NCBI RefSeq assembly: GCF_052119425.1
Contig: NZ_JBQKFH010000009.1
Span: forward strand, 6,445 to 70,444
DNA length: 64,000 nt
Source: Enterococcus_E cecorum_C
GTDB lineage: Bacteria; Bacillota; Bacilli; Lactobacillales; Enterococcaceae
Direction: 5' to 3'
Every line of letters begins with the position of its first letter. Within the stretch, counting starts at the first letter, position 1. Both the position numbers and the translations under genes were made by a program. Of this stretch, positions 1 through 8,598 are shown one piece after another. The notes under the pieces are model-generated. The model saw only the letters and a list, made by a program, of their open reading frames with translations. It was not told where the DNA came from and made no database searches.

Positions 1-1
1 C

Positions 2-202
2 TTTGGTGTTTGTGGTTCCGGCGATACATTCTATGATTATTTCTGTAAATCGGTGGACGACTTCGAACAAGCCTTCTTAAAAACTGGTGCAATTAAAGGG
101 GCTGACAGCGTGAAAGTTGAATTAAACGCTGAAGACGAAGATATTGATAACTTAGAAGAATTTGCAAAACAGTTAGCTAAATCAGTTGAAGAAAATGCCT
201 AG
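2..202 (+). CDS. flavodoxin, C-terminal part (cut by window edge)
   Basis: An open frame enters from the left edge and stops with TAG at 200-202, giving 66 residues. The segment FGVCGSGDTFYDYFC followed by KGADSVKVELNAEDED matches the C-terminal half of short-chain flavodoxins, where the GSGD-Y loop contacts FMN and a final helix closes the fold. The acidic C-terminus fits a soluble low-potential electron carrier. The N-terminal phosphate-binding loop lies outside the window. Family assignment is from motif recognition. The redox partner cannot be told from what is visible. Confidence 0.85.
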   Translation, partial: FGVCGSGDTFYDYFCKSVDDFEQAFLKTGAIKGADSVKVELNAEDEDIDNLEEFAKQLAKSVEENA

Positions 203-208
203 ATAAAA

Positions 209-247
209 AAGCATTCAACCCTACAAATCAGGTTGAATGCTTATTTT
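209..247. terminator. bidirectional intrinsic terminator
   Basis: A 12-bp stem (209-220 with 231-242) has a 10-nt loop and is flanked by A-rich sequence on the left and T-rich sequence on the right. It therefore serves both the flavodoxin gene on the plus strand and the tetR-type gene on the minus strand, which converge here. Confidence 0.85.
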
Positions 248-847
248 TTATACTTCACTTGGATGATGTGGGGCGATAAAATTTAAATCGTAAGTAGTTT
301 GCCTCTCCTGCACCGCCTTTAAGACTTCATTTAAGATGCCTGTAATTTGTTGACTATTAGGTGCAATAACCCCAGAATACATTAATGAAGAAACGCCACT
401 TGCCATCACTAATAAATTCACAAAAAGATTTTCAATTTCTTTATCTGGTAATTTTTCATATTCAGTATCTTTAATAACCGTATTTTTGAAATAATCAAAC
501 GAAAATCCTTGTAAAACAGGTTCACCACCATGTCCAACAATAAATAAGGCACGATATAGGTGATTTTCTTTTGTTGCGAAATCAATATAATTCAAACAAA
601 AATCAATCACAGGGTCGCCAGTCTGTACTTTTGGTAATACATCTTCACCTAGATGATCAAAAATCTTTTGAATTAATGCTGAGCGTAAATCATCCATGTT
701 TTTAAATTCTAAGTAAATTGGTTGAGTTGAGCATTTCATCTTCGCCGCAATATTGCGTGCAGTAAATTTTGACAATCCTTCTTTTGCGACAAGTTCATAA
801 GTTGCTTTTAAAATTTGATCTTTGGTTATTGTTTTTTTACGAGCCAT
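248..847 (-). CDS. TetR/AcrR-family transcriptional regulator
   Basis: This is a 199-residue protein of typical TetR size. Residues 1-50 hold the helix-turn-helix (ITKDQILKATYELVAKEG, then FTARNIAAKMKCSTQPIYLEFKN). The rest is a divergent all-helical ligand domain. The ATG at 845-847 follows a strong AGGAGGG site. It converges with flavodoxin and is divergent from pepS, about 330 bp away, so it could control itself and perhaps pepS. The ligand is unknown. Confidence 0.85.
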   Translation of the reverse strand: MARKKTITKDQILKATYELVAKEGLSKFTARNIAAKMKCSTQPIYLEFKNMDDLRSALIQKIFDHLGEDVLPKVQTGDPVIDFCLNYIDFATKENHLYRALFIVGHGGEPVLQGFSFDYFKNTVIKDTEYEKLPDKEIENLFVNLLVMASGVSSLMYSGVIAPNSQQITGILNEVLKAVQERQTTYDLNFIAPHHPSEV

Positions 848-1163
848 TTCCTATCCCTCCTATTTCTATGAATCGCTTCCAAAACATCCTATATTTATTT
901 TAGACTGTTTTTTAACTTTGTACAATATCTAATTTCACAATATCATTAAATATTTTATCCTTTTATATAATCATACTTATTTTACATTTTGTTTAACATC
1001 AGCCTAATATAATTAAGTAAAACATTTTAAAATCCTAACGAAAACAGCTATATAACTAATATAATTTACTTTTGTTTCTTAGCTACTTCTGATTCGCTTC
1101 TAAACTTTCTTCTATTCTTTATTAAAAATCTATGCTATCATAAAAAACGAACAATATTTATAT
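848..1163. other. gene-free divergent promoter region
   Basis: This AT-rich spacer lies between the divergent tetR-type gene and pepS. It contains no coding sequence that I can support. Two similar 15-16 nt elements occur, GAATCGCTTCCAAAAC at 870-885 and GATTCGCTTCTAAAC at 1091-1105, one near each gene, which could be operator half-sites. No confident promoter hexamers were assigned. Confidence 0.5.
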
Positions 1164-1175
1164 GAGGTGAAAAAA

Positions 1176-2411
1176 ATGACTTTACCAAATTTTGAAGAAT
1201 TATTAGAAAAATACGCCCAATTAATCGTCGAAATCGGTGTAAACGTAAAAAAAGGACATACAGTTGTGTTACGGGCTGCGGTTGATCAAGCACCTCTTGC
1301 ACGCTTAATCGTAAAAAAAGCTTACGAATTAGGCGCAGCTGAAGTCTTAATGCAATGGTCCGATGATGTCATTAGTAAAGAATTTATGTTACATGCTGCA
1401 GATGATCGCATTTCAACAGTTCCTCAATATAAAATTGAAGAAGCTAATGACTGGTTAGAAAAAGGAGCTAGTCGTATTAGTCTAGTATCGAATGACCCAG
1501 GTGCTTTAGCGGGTGTCGATGGCAAACGTTTAGCAACCTTCAGTAAAGCAAACAATGCTGCTTTTGCGCCATTAATGCAAGCCTTACAAGCGAATAAATA
1601 TAGCTGGACAGTGGTTGCTGCCGCTAGTCCTGCTTGGGCCAAAACAGTTTTCCCTGAATTAAGTGAAGAAGAAGCAGTCGATGCACTATGGGATCAAATC
1701 TTTAAAACAACACGGATTTATGCGGATGACCCAGTGCAAGCTTGGAAAGAACACGATGCTAATTTATTAGAAAAAGCAGAATGGTTAAATAAAGAACAAT
1801 TTGTTGCACTTCACTATACCGCACCAGGCACAGATTTAACAATTGGTTTACCTAAAGGACATCACTGGGAAGCCGCAAGTAGTCATAACAGTCGTGGCGA
1901 ATTCTTTATGGCAAACATGCCTACAGAAGAAGTATTCACTGCCCCTGATAGTCGTAATGTTAATGGTACTGTTGCTTCAACAAAACCATTAAGTTATTCT
2001 GGAAATATTATTGAAGGCATGCACTTTACATTCAAAGATGGTAAAGTTGTTGATTTCAAAGCTGATAAAGGTCAAGATGTCCTCGCTGAATTACTTGCAA
2101 CTGATGAAGGAGCAAAACATTTAGGTGAAGTGGCTTTAGTTCCTGATCCATCACCTATTTCCCAATCAGGCATTATCTTCTTCAATACTTTATTTGACGA
2201 AAATGCTTCAAACCACCTGGCATTTGGTTCTGCTTATGCCTTTAGCTTAGAAGGTGGTACCGATATGACCGAAGAAGAATTAGCTGCAGCAGGCTTAAAC
2301 CGCAGCACGACCCACGTAGACTTCATGGTCGGTTCAGATAAAATGAATATCGACGGCATCAAAGCAGACGGCACCCGAGTACCAGTCTTCAGAAACGGAG
2401 ATTGGGCATAA
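1176..2411 (+). CDS. pepS: aminopeptidase PepS (M29 family)
   Basis: This is a 411-residue cytosolic metallo-aminopeptidase of the M29 (AmpS/PepT/PepS) family, which removes N-terminal residues from peptides. The start MTLPNFEELLEKYAQLIVEIGVNV and the C-terminal HVDFMVGSD, with ENASNHLAFGSAYAF before it, are family landmarks that include metal-binding His, Glu and Asp residues. The ATG at 1176 is preferred over an in-frame GTG at 1167, because GAGGTG at 1164-1169 sits seven bases before the ATG and overlaps the GTG. The gene appears monocistronic, ending in a repeat-rich spacer and a terminator. Confidence 0.92.
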   Translation: MTLPNFEELLEKYAQLIVEIGVNVKKGHTVVLRAAVDQAPLARLIVKKAYELGAAEVLMQWSDDVISKEFMLHAADDRISTVPQYKIEEANDWLEKGASRISLVSNDPGALAGVDGKRLATFSKANNAAFAPLMQALQANKYSWTVVAAASPAWAKTVFPELSEEEAVDALWDQIFKTTRIYADDPVQAWKEHDANLLEKAEWLNKEQFVALHYTAPGTDLTIGLPKGHHWEAASSHNSRGEFFMANMPTEEVFTAPDSRNVNGTVASTKPLSYSGNIIEGMHFTFKDGKVVDFKADKGQDVLAELLATDEGAKHLGEVALVPDPSPISQSGIIFFNTLFDENASNHLAFGSAYAFSLEGGTDMTEEELAAAGLNRSTTHVDFMVGSDKMNIDGIKADGTRVPVFRNGDWA

Positions 2412-2545
2412 GGTTGTGAGCCGGGTCGGTCAGCTCCAAGCAGCTAAGTTTGTTCGGAATGTCAGGAAAATCCTCTGTGTTTCAAGATTTTCCTAGACAG
2501 GCCGGCTTAGATGCACAGGAGCTACCCGGCGAACACAGATTGCAT
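2412..2545 (+). repeat. dispersed structured repeat, copy 1
   Basis: About 130 bp just after pepS is nearly identical to the reverse complement of 63541-63675. It can fold into one long hairpin: CCGGGT (2421-2426) with ACCCGG (2524-2529), AGCTCC (2432-2437) with GGAGCT (2518-2523), CTAAG (2444-2448) with CTTAG (2506-2510), and an inner AGGAAAATC/GATTTTCCT stem. It has no coding potential. It looks like an intergenic palindromic element (REP, MITE or structured-RNA type). The family is not one I recognise. Confidence 0.8.
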
Positions 2546-2588
2546 AAGGATGTGAGATAAGGTCAATCAGCTCCAAGCAGCTTGCCTA
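2546..2588 (+). repeat. truncated copy of the structured repeat
   Basis: Immediately after copy 1, AAGGATGTGAGATAAGGTCA and AGCTCCAAGCAGCTT repeat the left end of the element as seen in the copy near 63.6 kb (in reverse complement). The match then stops, so only the first third is present. This suggests tandem insertion or decay. Confidence 0.65.
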
Positions 2589-2620
2589 ACAAAAATAAAA
2601 TTTAGAAATCAGATAATTGT

Positions 2621-2653
2621 AGAATCAGGCAAACCCATGCCTGATTCTTTTTA
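2621..2653 (+). terminator. intrinsic terminator after pepS
   Basis: A perfect 10-bp stem, AGAATCAGGC (2621-2630) with GCCTGATTCT (2639-2648), is followed by TTTTATT. It would end pepS transcription after it passes through the repeat block. Confidence 0.85.
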
Positions 2654-2702
2654 TTGACAAATGATAACAATATTAGCTTTTTTGATAAATGCGTGGTAAA
2701 AT
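2654..2702 (+). promoter_or_regulatory. candidate promoter region for dtxR-zwf
   Basis: An extended -10 element, TGGTAAAAT (2694-2702), lies about 18 bases before the ribosome site AAAGGAGGG. A consensus-like TTGACA at 2654-2659 is too far upstream to pair with it, and may be part of an AT-rich operator. The assignment is tentative. Confidence 0.35.
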
Positions 2703-2731
2703 TTATTACATACTATAAAGGAGGGATTTTT

Positions 2732-3388
2732 TTGACTCCTAATCGCGAAGACTACCTAAAACTCATCCTAGAGTTAGGTGGGCATGAAAAGAAAATCTCA
2801 AACAAGCAAATCGTGGCTGGTCTAGGTGTATCCGCGGCTTCAGTCAGTGAAATGATTTCAAAATTAGAAAAAGAAAATTTAGTACTCCACTTTCCTTATC
2901 AAGGCATACAATTAACGGATCAAGGTGCACAAACCGCGAGTTCTTTAATGCGCCGCCATCGTTTGTGGGAAGTATTTTTAGTTGAATACTTACAATATTC
3001 ATGGAATGATGTCCATGATGATGCAGAAGTTTTAGAACACGTCACTTCTGATAAATTAGCCAACAAATTAGAAGCTTTTATGAATTATCCAAATTATTGT
3101 CCACATGGAGGGAGAATTCCGAAAGAAAATGGCATTATCTCTGAAAAAAAACGCCAAACTTTAGCGGATTATCCAGTAGGCAGTCTGATTAGAATTGCAC
3201 GTGTATTAGATGAAAAAGAACTACTGGATTATTTGGTTTCCTTAGATTTGAATCTTCAAGAAGAATACCGGATTATCGATATTGCGGATTACGAAGGTCC
3301 GGTAACCATACAAAATCAAGAAAAAACCATCGCAGTTAGTTTTAAAGCTGCGAGTACAATATTTGTCGATTTACTAAACGAGGAGTGA
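2732..3388 (+). CDS. DtxR/MntR-family metal-dependent repressor
   Basis: This is a 218-residue regulator with the DtxR layout: N-terminal winged helix (SNKQIVAGLGVSAASVSEMISKL), a dimerisation and metal-binding domain (RLWEVFLVEYL, VHDDAEVLEHV, NYCPHGGRIP), and a C-terminal SH3/FeoA-like domain ending near residue 218. The start is taken as TTG 2732, seven bases after AAAGGAGGG. A longer reading from 2654 has no ribosome site and begins inside the promoter region. The stop overlaps the leader of zwf, so the two genes are cotranscribed. The metal (Mn or Fe) cannot be told from sequence alone. Confidence 0.88.
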   Translation: MTPNREDYLKLILELGGHEKKISNKQIVAGLGVSAASVSEMISKLEKENLVLHFPYQGIQLTDQGAQTASSLMRRHRLWEVFLVEYLQYSWNDVHDDAEVLEHVTSDKLANKLEAFMNYPNYCPHGGRIPKENGIISEKKRQTLADYPVGSLIRIARVLDEKELLDYLVSLDLNLQEEYRIIDIADYEGPVTIQNQEKTIAVSFKAASTIFVDLLNEE

Positions 3389-3393
3389 AACAT

Positions 3394-4920
3394 ATGAAAG
3401 AAAAAAAGGTTTTGATCACTATCTTTGGAGGTACAGGAGATTTAGCACAACGTAAACTCTATCCTTCTTTATTTCGGTTATATCAAAAAGGGCTGTTAAA
3501 AGAGAGTTTCGCTGTGATTGGAACCGCGCGTCGGCCATGGTCTAACGAAACTTACCGTGAAGTCGTAATGTCTTCTGTCTCAAATTTAACTGCAAGTGAG
3601 CAACAAGCAGCGGCATTCGCGAGCCATTTTTATTATCAATCACACGATGTCAATGATACCAATCACTATGATACTTTAAAGAAATTAGCCAACCAATTAG
3701 ACGAAGAATACGGTTTAGCTGGTAATCGCCTATTTTACTTAGCGATGTCCCCTAGCCTATTTGGTACGATTGTGCATCATTTACAATCACAAGGTTTACT
3801 TGAATCAAATGGGTATCATCGTGTCATTATCGAAAAACCATTTGGTACTGATTATCAAACAGCTGAAAAGTTAAACAATGAAATTAACGAAGTATTTGAT
3901 GAATCAGAAATTTATCGCATTGACCATTATCTAGGAAAAGAAATGATTCAAAGTATTTCTGCAGTGCGTTTTGCTAACTCTTTATTCGAAGCGGTTTGGA
4001 ATAATCGTTATATAGATAATGTGCAAATTAGTTTGGCTGAAAATCTTGGTGTGGAAGAACGCGCAGGCTATTATGATCAAAGTGGCGCCTTAAAAGATAT
4101 GGTCCAAAACCACATCTTCCAAGTCTTAGCCTTACTTGCTATGGATCCACCCGCTGCTTTTAATGAAGAAGAAATCCGCAACGAAAAAATTAAAGCTTTA
4201 CGTACGATTCGGATGTACGATGCTGAAGAAGTAGCGAAAAACTTTGTCCGCGCACAATATGTCCAAGGAAAAATTTCTGGTCGTACTTATAAAGGCTATA
4301 AAGAAGAAGATCAAGTCAATCCTGAATCACGTACAGAAACCTTTGTCGCCGGTCGTTTGTTTATCGATAATTTCCGCTGGTCTGGCGTACCGTTTTATAT
4401 TCGTACCGGTAAACGTATGACCGAAAAAGGCACACGTATCAATATCGTCTTTAAGTCTGTGCCAATTAATCTCTTCAATCATTCCTTTGATGAAGAAGAA
4501 CAAAATGCCCAAAAACCAGAACCAAATGTCTTAACCATCTATATCCAACCAACAGAAGGCTTCTCCCTTTCATTAAATGGGAAAGAAGTTGGCCCTAATT
4601 TCAATCTATTGCCGGTAAAACTTGACTACCGTAACAGTGCAGAAATTATTGCGAATACACCAGAAGCCTATGAGAAACTGATTTTAGATTGCTTAAACGG
4701 CGATGGTACCAACTTTACACACTGGCATGAAGTAGCCCAATCTTGGAAAATTGTGGATCAAATCCGCCAAGCTTGGGATGCTGACACTACTTCTCCTATT
4801 CCAACTTATGCCGCTGGAACAATGGGACCAGATGAAGCTTTCCACTTACTTCAAGAAGATGGCTTTAACTGGGTATGGCAACCTGATCATTGGTATCGCG
4901 AACACGGCGAACTATCATAA
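3394..4920 (+). CDS. zwf: glucose-6-phosphate 1-dehydrogenase
   Basis: A 508-residue enzyme oxidising glucose-6-phosphate to 6-phosphogluconolactone, the NADPH-forming entry to the pentose phosphate pathway. The Rossmann motif GGTGDLA is at residues 12-18 and the active-site signature RIDHYLGK at 175-182. Length is normal for the family. The ATG at 3394 has GAGGAG eight bases upstream, inside the last codons of the metalloregulator gene; a GTG at 3385 is too close to that site. Coupling to a DtxR-type repressor suggests metal- or oxidative-stress-linked expression, which is inference. Confidence 0.96.
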   Translation: MKEKKVLITIFGGTGDLAQRKLYPSLFRLYQKGLLKESFAVIGTARRPWSNETYREVVMSSVSNLTASEQQAAAFASHFYYQSHDVNDTNHYDTLKKLANQLDEEYGLAGNRLFYLAMSPSLFGTIVHHLQSQGLLESNGYHRVIIEKPFGTDYQTAEKLNNEINEVFDESEIYRIDHYLGKEMIQSISAVRFANSLFEAVWNNRYIDNVQISLAENLGVEERAGYYDQSGALKDMVQNHIFQVLALLAMDPPAAFNEEEIRNEKIKALRTIRMYDAEEVAKNFVRAQYVQGKISGRTYKGYKEEDQVNPESRTETFVAGRLFIDNFRWSGVPFYIRTGKRMTEKGTRINIVFKSVPINLFNHSFDEEEQNAQKPEPNVLTIYIQPTEGFSLSLNGKEVGPNFNLLPVKLDYRNSAEIIANTPEAYEKLILDCLNGDGTNFTHWHEVAQSWKIVDQIRQAWDADTTSPIPTYAAGTMGPDEAFHLLQEDGFNWVWQPDHWYREHGELS

Positions 4921-4931
4921 AGAAATCAAAA

Positions 4932-4977
4932 AAACCAACGGAACTCTTTTACCCTAGAGTCTCGTTGGTTTTTCTTT
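4932..4977. terminator. bidirectional terminator between zwf and ABC operon
   Basis: The stem AAACCAACG (4932-4940) with CGTTGGTTT (4963-4971), extended inward by ACTCT/AGAGT, has A-run and T-run flanks. It separates the convergent zwf and ABC exporter transcripts. Confidence 0.85.
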
Positions 4978-6863
4978 TAGGCTAATTTTACAGCACCAGT
5001 ATATAATTGATAATATTCACCTTGTTGGGCAATCAATTCATCATGGGTACCGCGCTCAATAATACGACCTTGATCTAATACCATAATCGCATCAGAATTT
5101 CGAACCGTCGATAAGCGGTGCGCAATGACAAATACGGTACGTCCTTTCATCAATGAATCCATTCCCGCTTGTACAATCGCTTCAGTACGTGTATCAATAC
5201 TTGAAGTCGCTTCGTCTAAGATTAATACCGGTGGATCTGCCACAGCCGCCCGAGCAATGGCTAATAGTTGGCGTTGTCCTTGAGAAAGCGAGCCACCATC
5301 ACCGGTTAACTCAGTATCATAGCCTTTTGGTAGTTGACGAATAAAGTGGTCCGCATTCACTAATTTCGCCGCAGCATAGACTTCTTCATCCGTCGCATCT
5401 AATTTCCCATAGCGGATATTTTCTTTAATCGTACCAGTAAATAAATGCGTATCTTGTAGCACAATTCCTAGTGAACGACGTAAATCCGCTTTTTTCATCG
5501 CTTGAACATTAATCCCATCGTAAGTAATCATCCCTTTTTGAATGTCATAGAAACGATTAATTAAGTTGGTAATCGTCGTCTTACCAGCCCCAGTTGCACC
5601 GACAAAGGCAATTTTTTGCCCTGGTTTGGCAAATAAATTGATATCATGCAAGATCGTTTTATCCTCGCGATAGCCAAACGTCACCTCTTCAAAGCGCACA
5701 TCCCCTTTTAACTCAGTGTATTGCACATGCCCATTCGAATCAGTATTTTTCCATGCCCAGTGACCCGTACGTTTGGCAGTTTCTTCCATACGACCATTTT
5801 CATGTTTAACGATATTGACTAACTCGACGTGTCCTTCATCCGTTTCAGGCACTTCATCTAATAGTTCAAAAATACGCTGTGCACCGGCTAAAGACAGAAT
5901 AATCGCATTGAATTGTTGTGAAATTTGGGCAATTGGCATCGTGATACTCTTCGTAAACTGCACGAAAGAAACAATACTACCAATTGTTAACGCCGTAACG
6001 CCAGTGATAGAAAAAATAGTACCCACCACAGCCGTTAATAAATACATGAAGTTTCCGATATTTCCCATAATTGGCATCATAATATTGGCATAAGTATTTG
6101 CTTTAGTAGAATTCACGCGCAAATCTTCATTTAATTCCACGAAACGATCAATGGCAGCTTCTTCATGATTAAAGACTTTCACGACTTTTTGCCCTTCAAT
6201 CATTTCTTCAATATAACCATTTAACGTTCCTAAAGCTTTTTGTTGTAAAGAGAAATACTTTCCACTCTTGGAACCTAAATTTTGAATGACTAAAATCATT
6301 AAAGTAACCATGAATAAGACAAAAATCGTCATCGGAACATTAATCATAAACATTGCAATGACAATCGATAAGACACTAATCAAAGCAGCAATCGTTTGAG
6401 GAATCGACTGACTAATCATTTGTCTAAGCGTATCCGTATCATTCGTAAAATGACTCATAATATCGCCAGTGGCATTACTATCATAGTAACGTACAGGAAG
6501 AATTTCCATATGCGCAAACATTTCATCACGAATATCTTTTAGCACACCTTGAGAGACAGTGACCATGGTACGATTATACACATACGTCAAAATCGCACCA
6601 CTCAAATAAATCATCGCCATAAAGCCAATCGCCTTCGCTAAAGGAACAAAATTAGGATTCGCTTTGCCTAAAAGGGGCACAATATAATCATCAATCAAGC
6701 GTTGTGAGAAACTAATTCCGATTGCATTTGCCGCTGCTGAAACAATAATGCTTATAAATACAACGATTAAACGCCAACGATATTTTTTACCCACATAAGA
6801 TAAAATTCGACCAAATATTTTTACTGGATTGGCTGGTCTACCCATTGCTTTTTTCTTATTCAC
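4977..6863 (-). CDS. ABC exporter half-transporter, catalytically complete subunit (EfrB/LmrD/BmrD-like)
   Basis: A 628-residue type IV ABC exporter half: about six transmembrane helices in residues 30-330, then an ATPase domain with Walker A GATGAGKTT, signature LSQGQRQ and Walker B LILDEATSSID. The catalytic Glu is present. It overlaps the end of the preceding exporter gene by eight bases. Together they form a heterodimer of the LmrCD/EfrAB/BmrCD kind, which exports drugs and lipophilic toxins. An insertion of about 35 residues before the nucleotide-binding domain (GRMEETAKRTGHWAWKN) is typical of the longer subunit. Substrates are unknown. Confidence 0.9.
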   Translation of the reverse strand: MNKKKAMGRPANPVKIFGRILSYVGKKYRWRLIVVFISIIVSAAANAIGISFSQRLIDDYIVPLLGKANPNFVPLAKAIGFMAMIYLSGAILTYVYNRTMVTVSQGVLKDIRDEMFAHMEILPVRYYDSNATGDIMSHFTNDTDTLRQMISQSIPQTIAALISVLSIVIAMFMINVPMTIFVLFMVTLMILVIQNLGSKSGKYFSLQQKALGTLNGYIEEMIEGQKVVKVFNHEEAAIDRFVELNEDLRVNSTKANTYANIMMPIMGNIGNFMYLLTAVVGTIFSITGVTALTIGSIVSFVQFTKSITMPIAQISQQFNAIILSLAGAQRIFELLDEVPETDEGHVELVNIVKHENGRMEETAKRTGHWAWKNTDSNGHVQYTELKGDVRFEEVTFGYREDKTILHDINLFAKPGQKIAFVGATGAGKTTITNLINRFYDIQKGMITYDGINVQAMKKADLRRSLGIVLQDTHLFTGTIKENIRYGKLDATDEEVYAAAKLVNADHFIRQLPKGYDTELTGDGGSLSQGQRQLLAIARAAVADPPVLILDEATSSIDTRTEAIVQAGMDSLMKGRTVFVIAHRLSTVRNSDAIMVLDQGRIIERGTHDELIAQQGEYYQLYTGAVKLA

Positions 6864-8598
6864 TGATTCGTCCCCCTTTCACTTGTGATTCATAAACTTC
6901 TTGATAAATTTGATTATTCGCTAATAATTCCTCATGTGTGCCGATGCCATTAATTTTTCCTTCATCTAGCACAATAATTTTATCGGCATCTTGAATAGAA
7001 GAAACTCGTTGCGCCACAATAATCTTCGTTGTATTTGGAATCTCTTCTTTAAATGCTTGACGAATTTTAGCATCCGTTTTTGTATCGACAGCACTGGTTG
7101 AATCATCTAGAATCAAGATTTTAGGTTTCTTCAATAAAGCTCTAGCAATGGTTAAGCGTTGTTTTTGTCCGCCGGATACATTATTCCCACCTTGGTCTAA
7201 GATGGTATTATATTCTTCTGGGAAAGTCGAAACAAACTGATCCGCTTGGGCAAGACTAGCCATGCGCTTCACTTCAGCTAAAGAAGCATCCTTATCTCCC
7301 CAACGTAAATTTTCTAAAATCGTACCAGAGAATAGCGTATTTTTTTGTAAAACCATCGCAATTTGATCACGCAAGGTTACTAGGTCGTACTCTTTGACAT
7401 TTCGTCCAGCAACATAGACTTCTCCTTGTGTGGTATCATAAAGTCTTGGAATGAGTTGAATCAAACTAGATTTCCCACTTCCCGTTCCTCCGATAATGCC
7501 AATCGTTTGCCCTGATTCAATCTTAAAACTAATATTGGCCAAATCAGCTTCTTGTGCTTCAGGATAGTACTTGAAAGACACATTTTTGAACTCAATTTCA
7601 CCATTTTCAATCGTTGTCACAGGATTTTCTGGATTGGTTAACGTTGATTTTTCAGTTAAGACTTCAGCTACCCGTTCACAAGATGCTTCAGAAATCACAA
7701 TCATGACAAAAATCATTGAAAACATCATCAAGCTATTTAAGATTTGAAGCATGTACATAATAAATGAAGTCAAAGTACCAGGTGTCATACTTCCCGCTAC
7801 GACAAATTTGGCACCAAACCAATAAACGACAAGTAAGGAACTATAGACTGCAATTTGCATAATCGGACTATTTAACGCGATTAACTTTTCAGCTTTCATA
7901 AAGACTTGCTTGATTTGTTCAGAAGCCTCTTTAAAACGGTCAATTTCTTTTTCTTCACGTACAAAAGATTTCACCACACGTACGCCATTAATCACTTCTT
8001 GAACGGTTTGATTTAAATGGTCATATTGACGAAAGACCTTCACAAAATAAGGATGCACACGATAAATCAAGAAAATCAAGGCAGCTCCTAAAAATGGAAT
8101 CACGGCTAAGATAATCATAGATAGCTTAAGATTGGTATAAGCTGCCATAATAAAAGCAAACACAATCATAAACGGCGCACGAATCACTGTTTTTAAGACC
8201 ATTTGAAAGGCAAACTGAATATTGGTAATATCAGTGGTCAAACGGGTGATCAGGCTTGGTGTAGAGAAACGGTCAATATTTTGAAAAGAGAATCGTTGAA
8301 TATTGCGATAAATATCTTCTCTTAAATTCGCCGCAAATCCCGCTGAAGCATCTGAAGAAAACTTACCACCTAAAATCCCACAAGTCATGGAAATTAAGGC
8401 AATCACAGCCATCAATAGGCCAATTTGAATAATATATTGAATATCTTTGGTTTCAAATCCACGGTCCAATACTTTAGCCATCAAATAAGGAATCATCATT
8501 TCAGCAAAAACTTCACCAGCTAAAAAAATCATCGTGAATATCGAAGGCTTAATATATTGACGCATCGATTTTGCTAAGGTTTTATACAAACTGTTCAT
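6856..8598 (-). CDS. ABC exporter half-transporter, degenerate-site subunit (EfrA/LmrC/BmrC-like)
   Basis: A 580-residue exporter half with membrane domain (residues 15-310) and ATPase domain: Walker A GGTGSGKSS (370-378), signature VSGGQ (474-478) and Walker B LILDDSTS. Asp499 replaces the catalytic Glu, the known hallmark of the non-hydrolysing site in heterodimeric exporters. It starts inside the end of the marR gene with a GGAG site, and its own end overlaps the next exporter gene. This gives a tightly coupled marR-exporter-exporter operon. Confidence 0.9.
   Translation of the reverse strand: MNSLYKTLAKSMRQYIKPSIFTMIFLAGEVFAEMMIPYLMAKVLDRGFETKDIQYIIQIGLLMAVIALISMTCGILGGKFSSDASAGFAANLREDIYRNIQRFSFQNIDRFSTPSLITRLTTDITNIQFAFQMVLKTVIRAPFMIVFAFIMAAYTNLKLSMIILAVIPFLGAALIFLIYRVHPYFVKVFRQYDHLNQTVQEVINGVRVVKSFVREEKEIDRFKEASEQIKQVFMKAEKLIALNSPIMQIAVYSSLLVVYWFGAKFVVAGSMTPGTLTSFIMYMLQILNSLMMFSMIFVMIVISEASCERVAEVLTEKSTLTNPENPVTTIENGEIEFKNVSFKYYPEAQEADLANISFKIESGQTIGIIGGTGSGKSSLIQLIPRLYDTTQGEVYVAGRNVKEYDLVTLRDQIAMVLQKNTLFSGTILENLRWGDKDASLAEVKRMASLAQADQFVSTFPEEYNTILDQGGNNVSGGQKQRLTIARALLKKPKILILDDSTSAVDTKTDAKIRQAFKEEIPNTTKIIVAQRVSSIQDADKIIVLDEGKINGIGTHEELLANNQIYQEVYESQVKGGRISE

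Noticed and set aside
1424..1642. Minus-strand 72-residue frame inside pepS
   Set aside because: Shadow of the well-supported pepS gene, no ribosome site, no family match.
2654..2659. TTGACA as the -35 box of the dtxR-zwf promoter
   Set aside because: No -10 element lies at 16-18 bp. The extended -10 at 2694-2702 is 35 bp or more away.
2654..2731. Longer start for the DtxR-family regulator
   Set aside because: The extra 26 residues come from the promoter and leader. The AAAGGAGGG site fits the TTG at 2732.
5773..6093. 106-residue plus-strand frame antisense to the ABC exporter gene
   Set aside because: Entirely within a conserved transporter gene and with composition of an antisense shadow.
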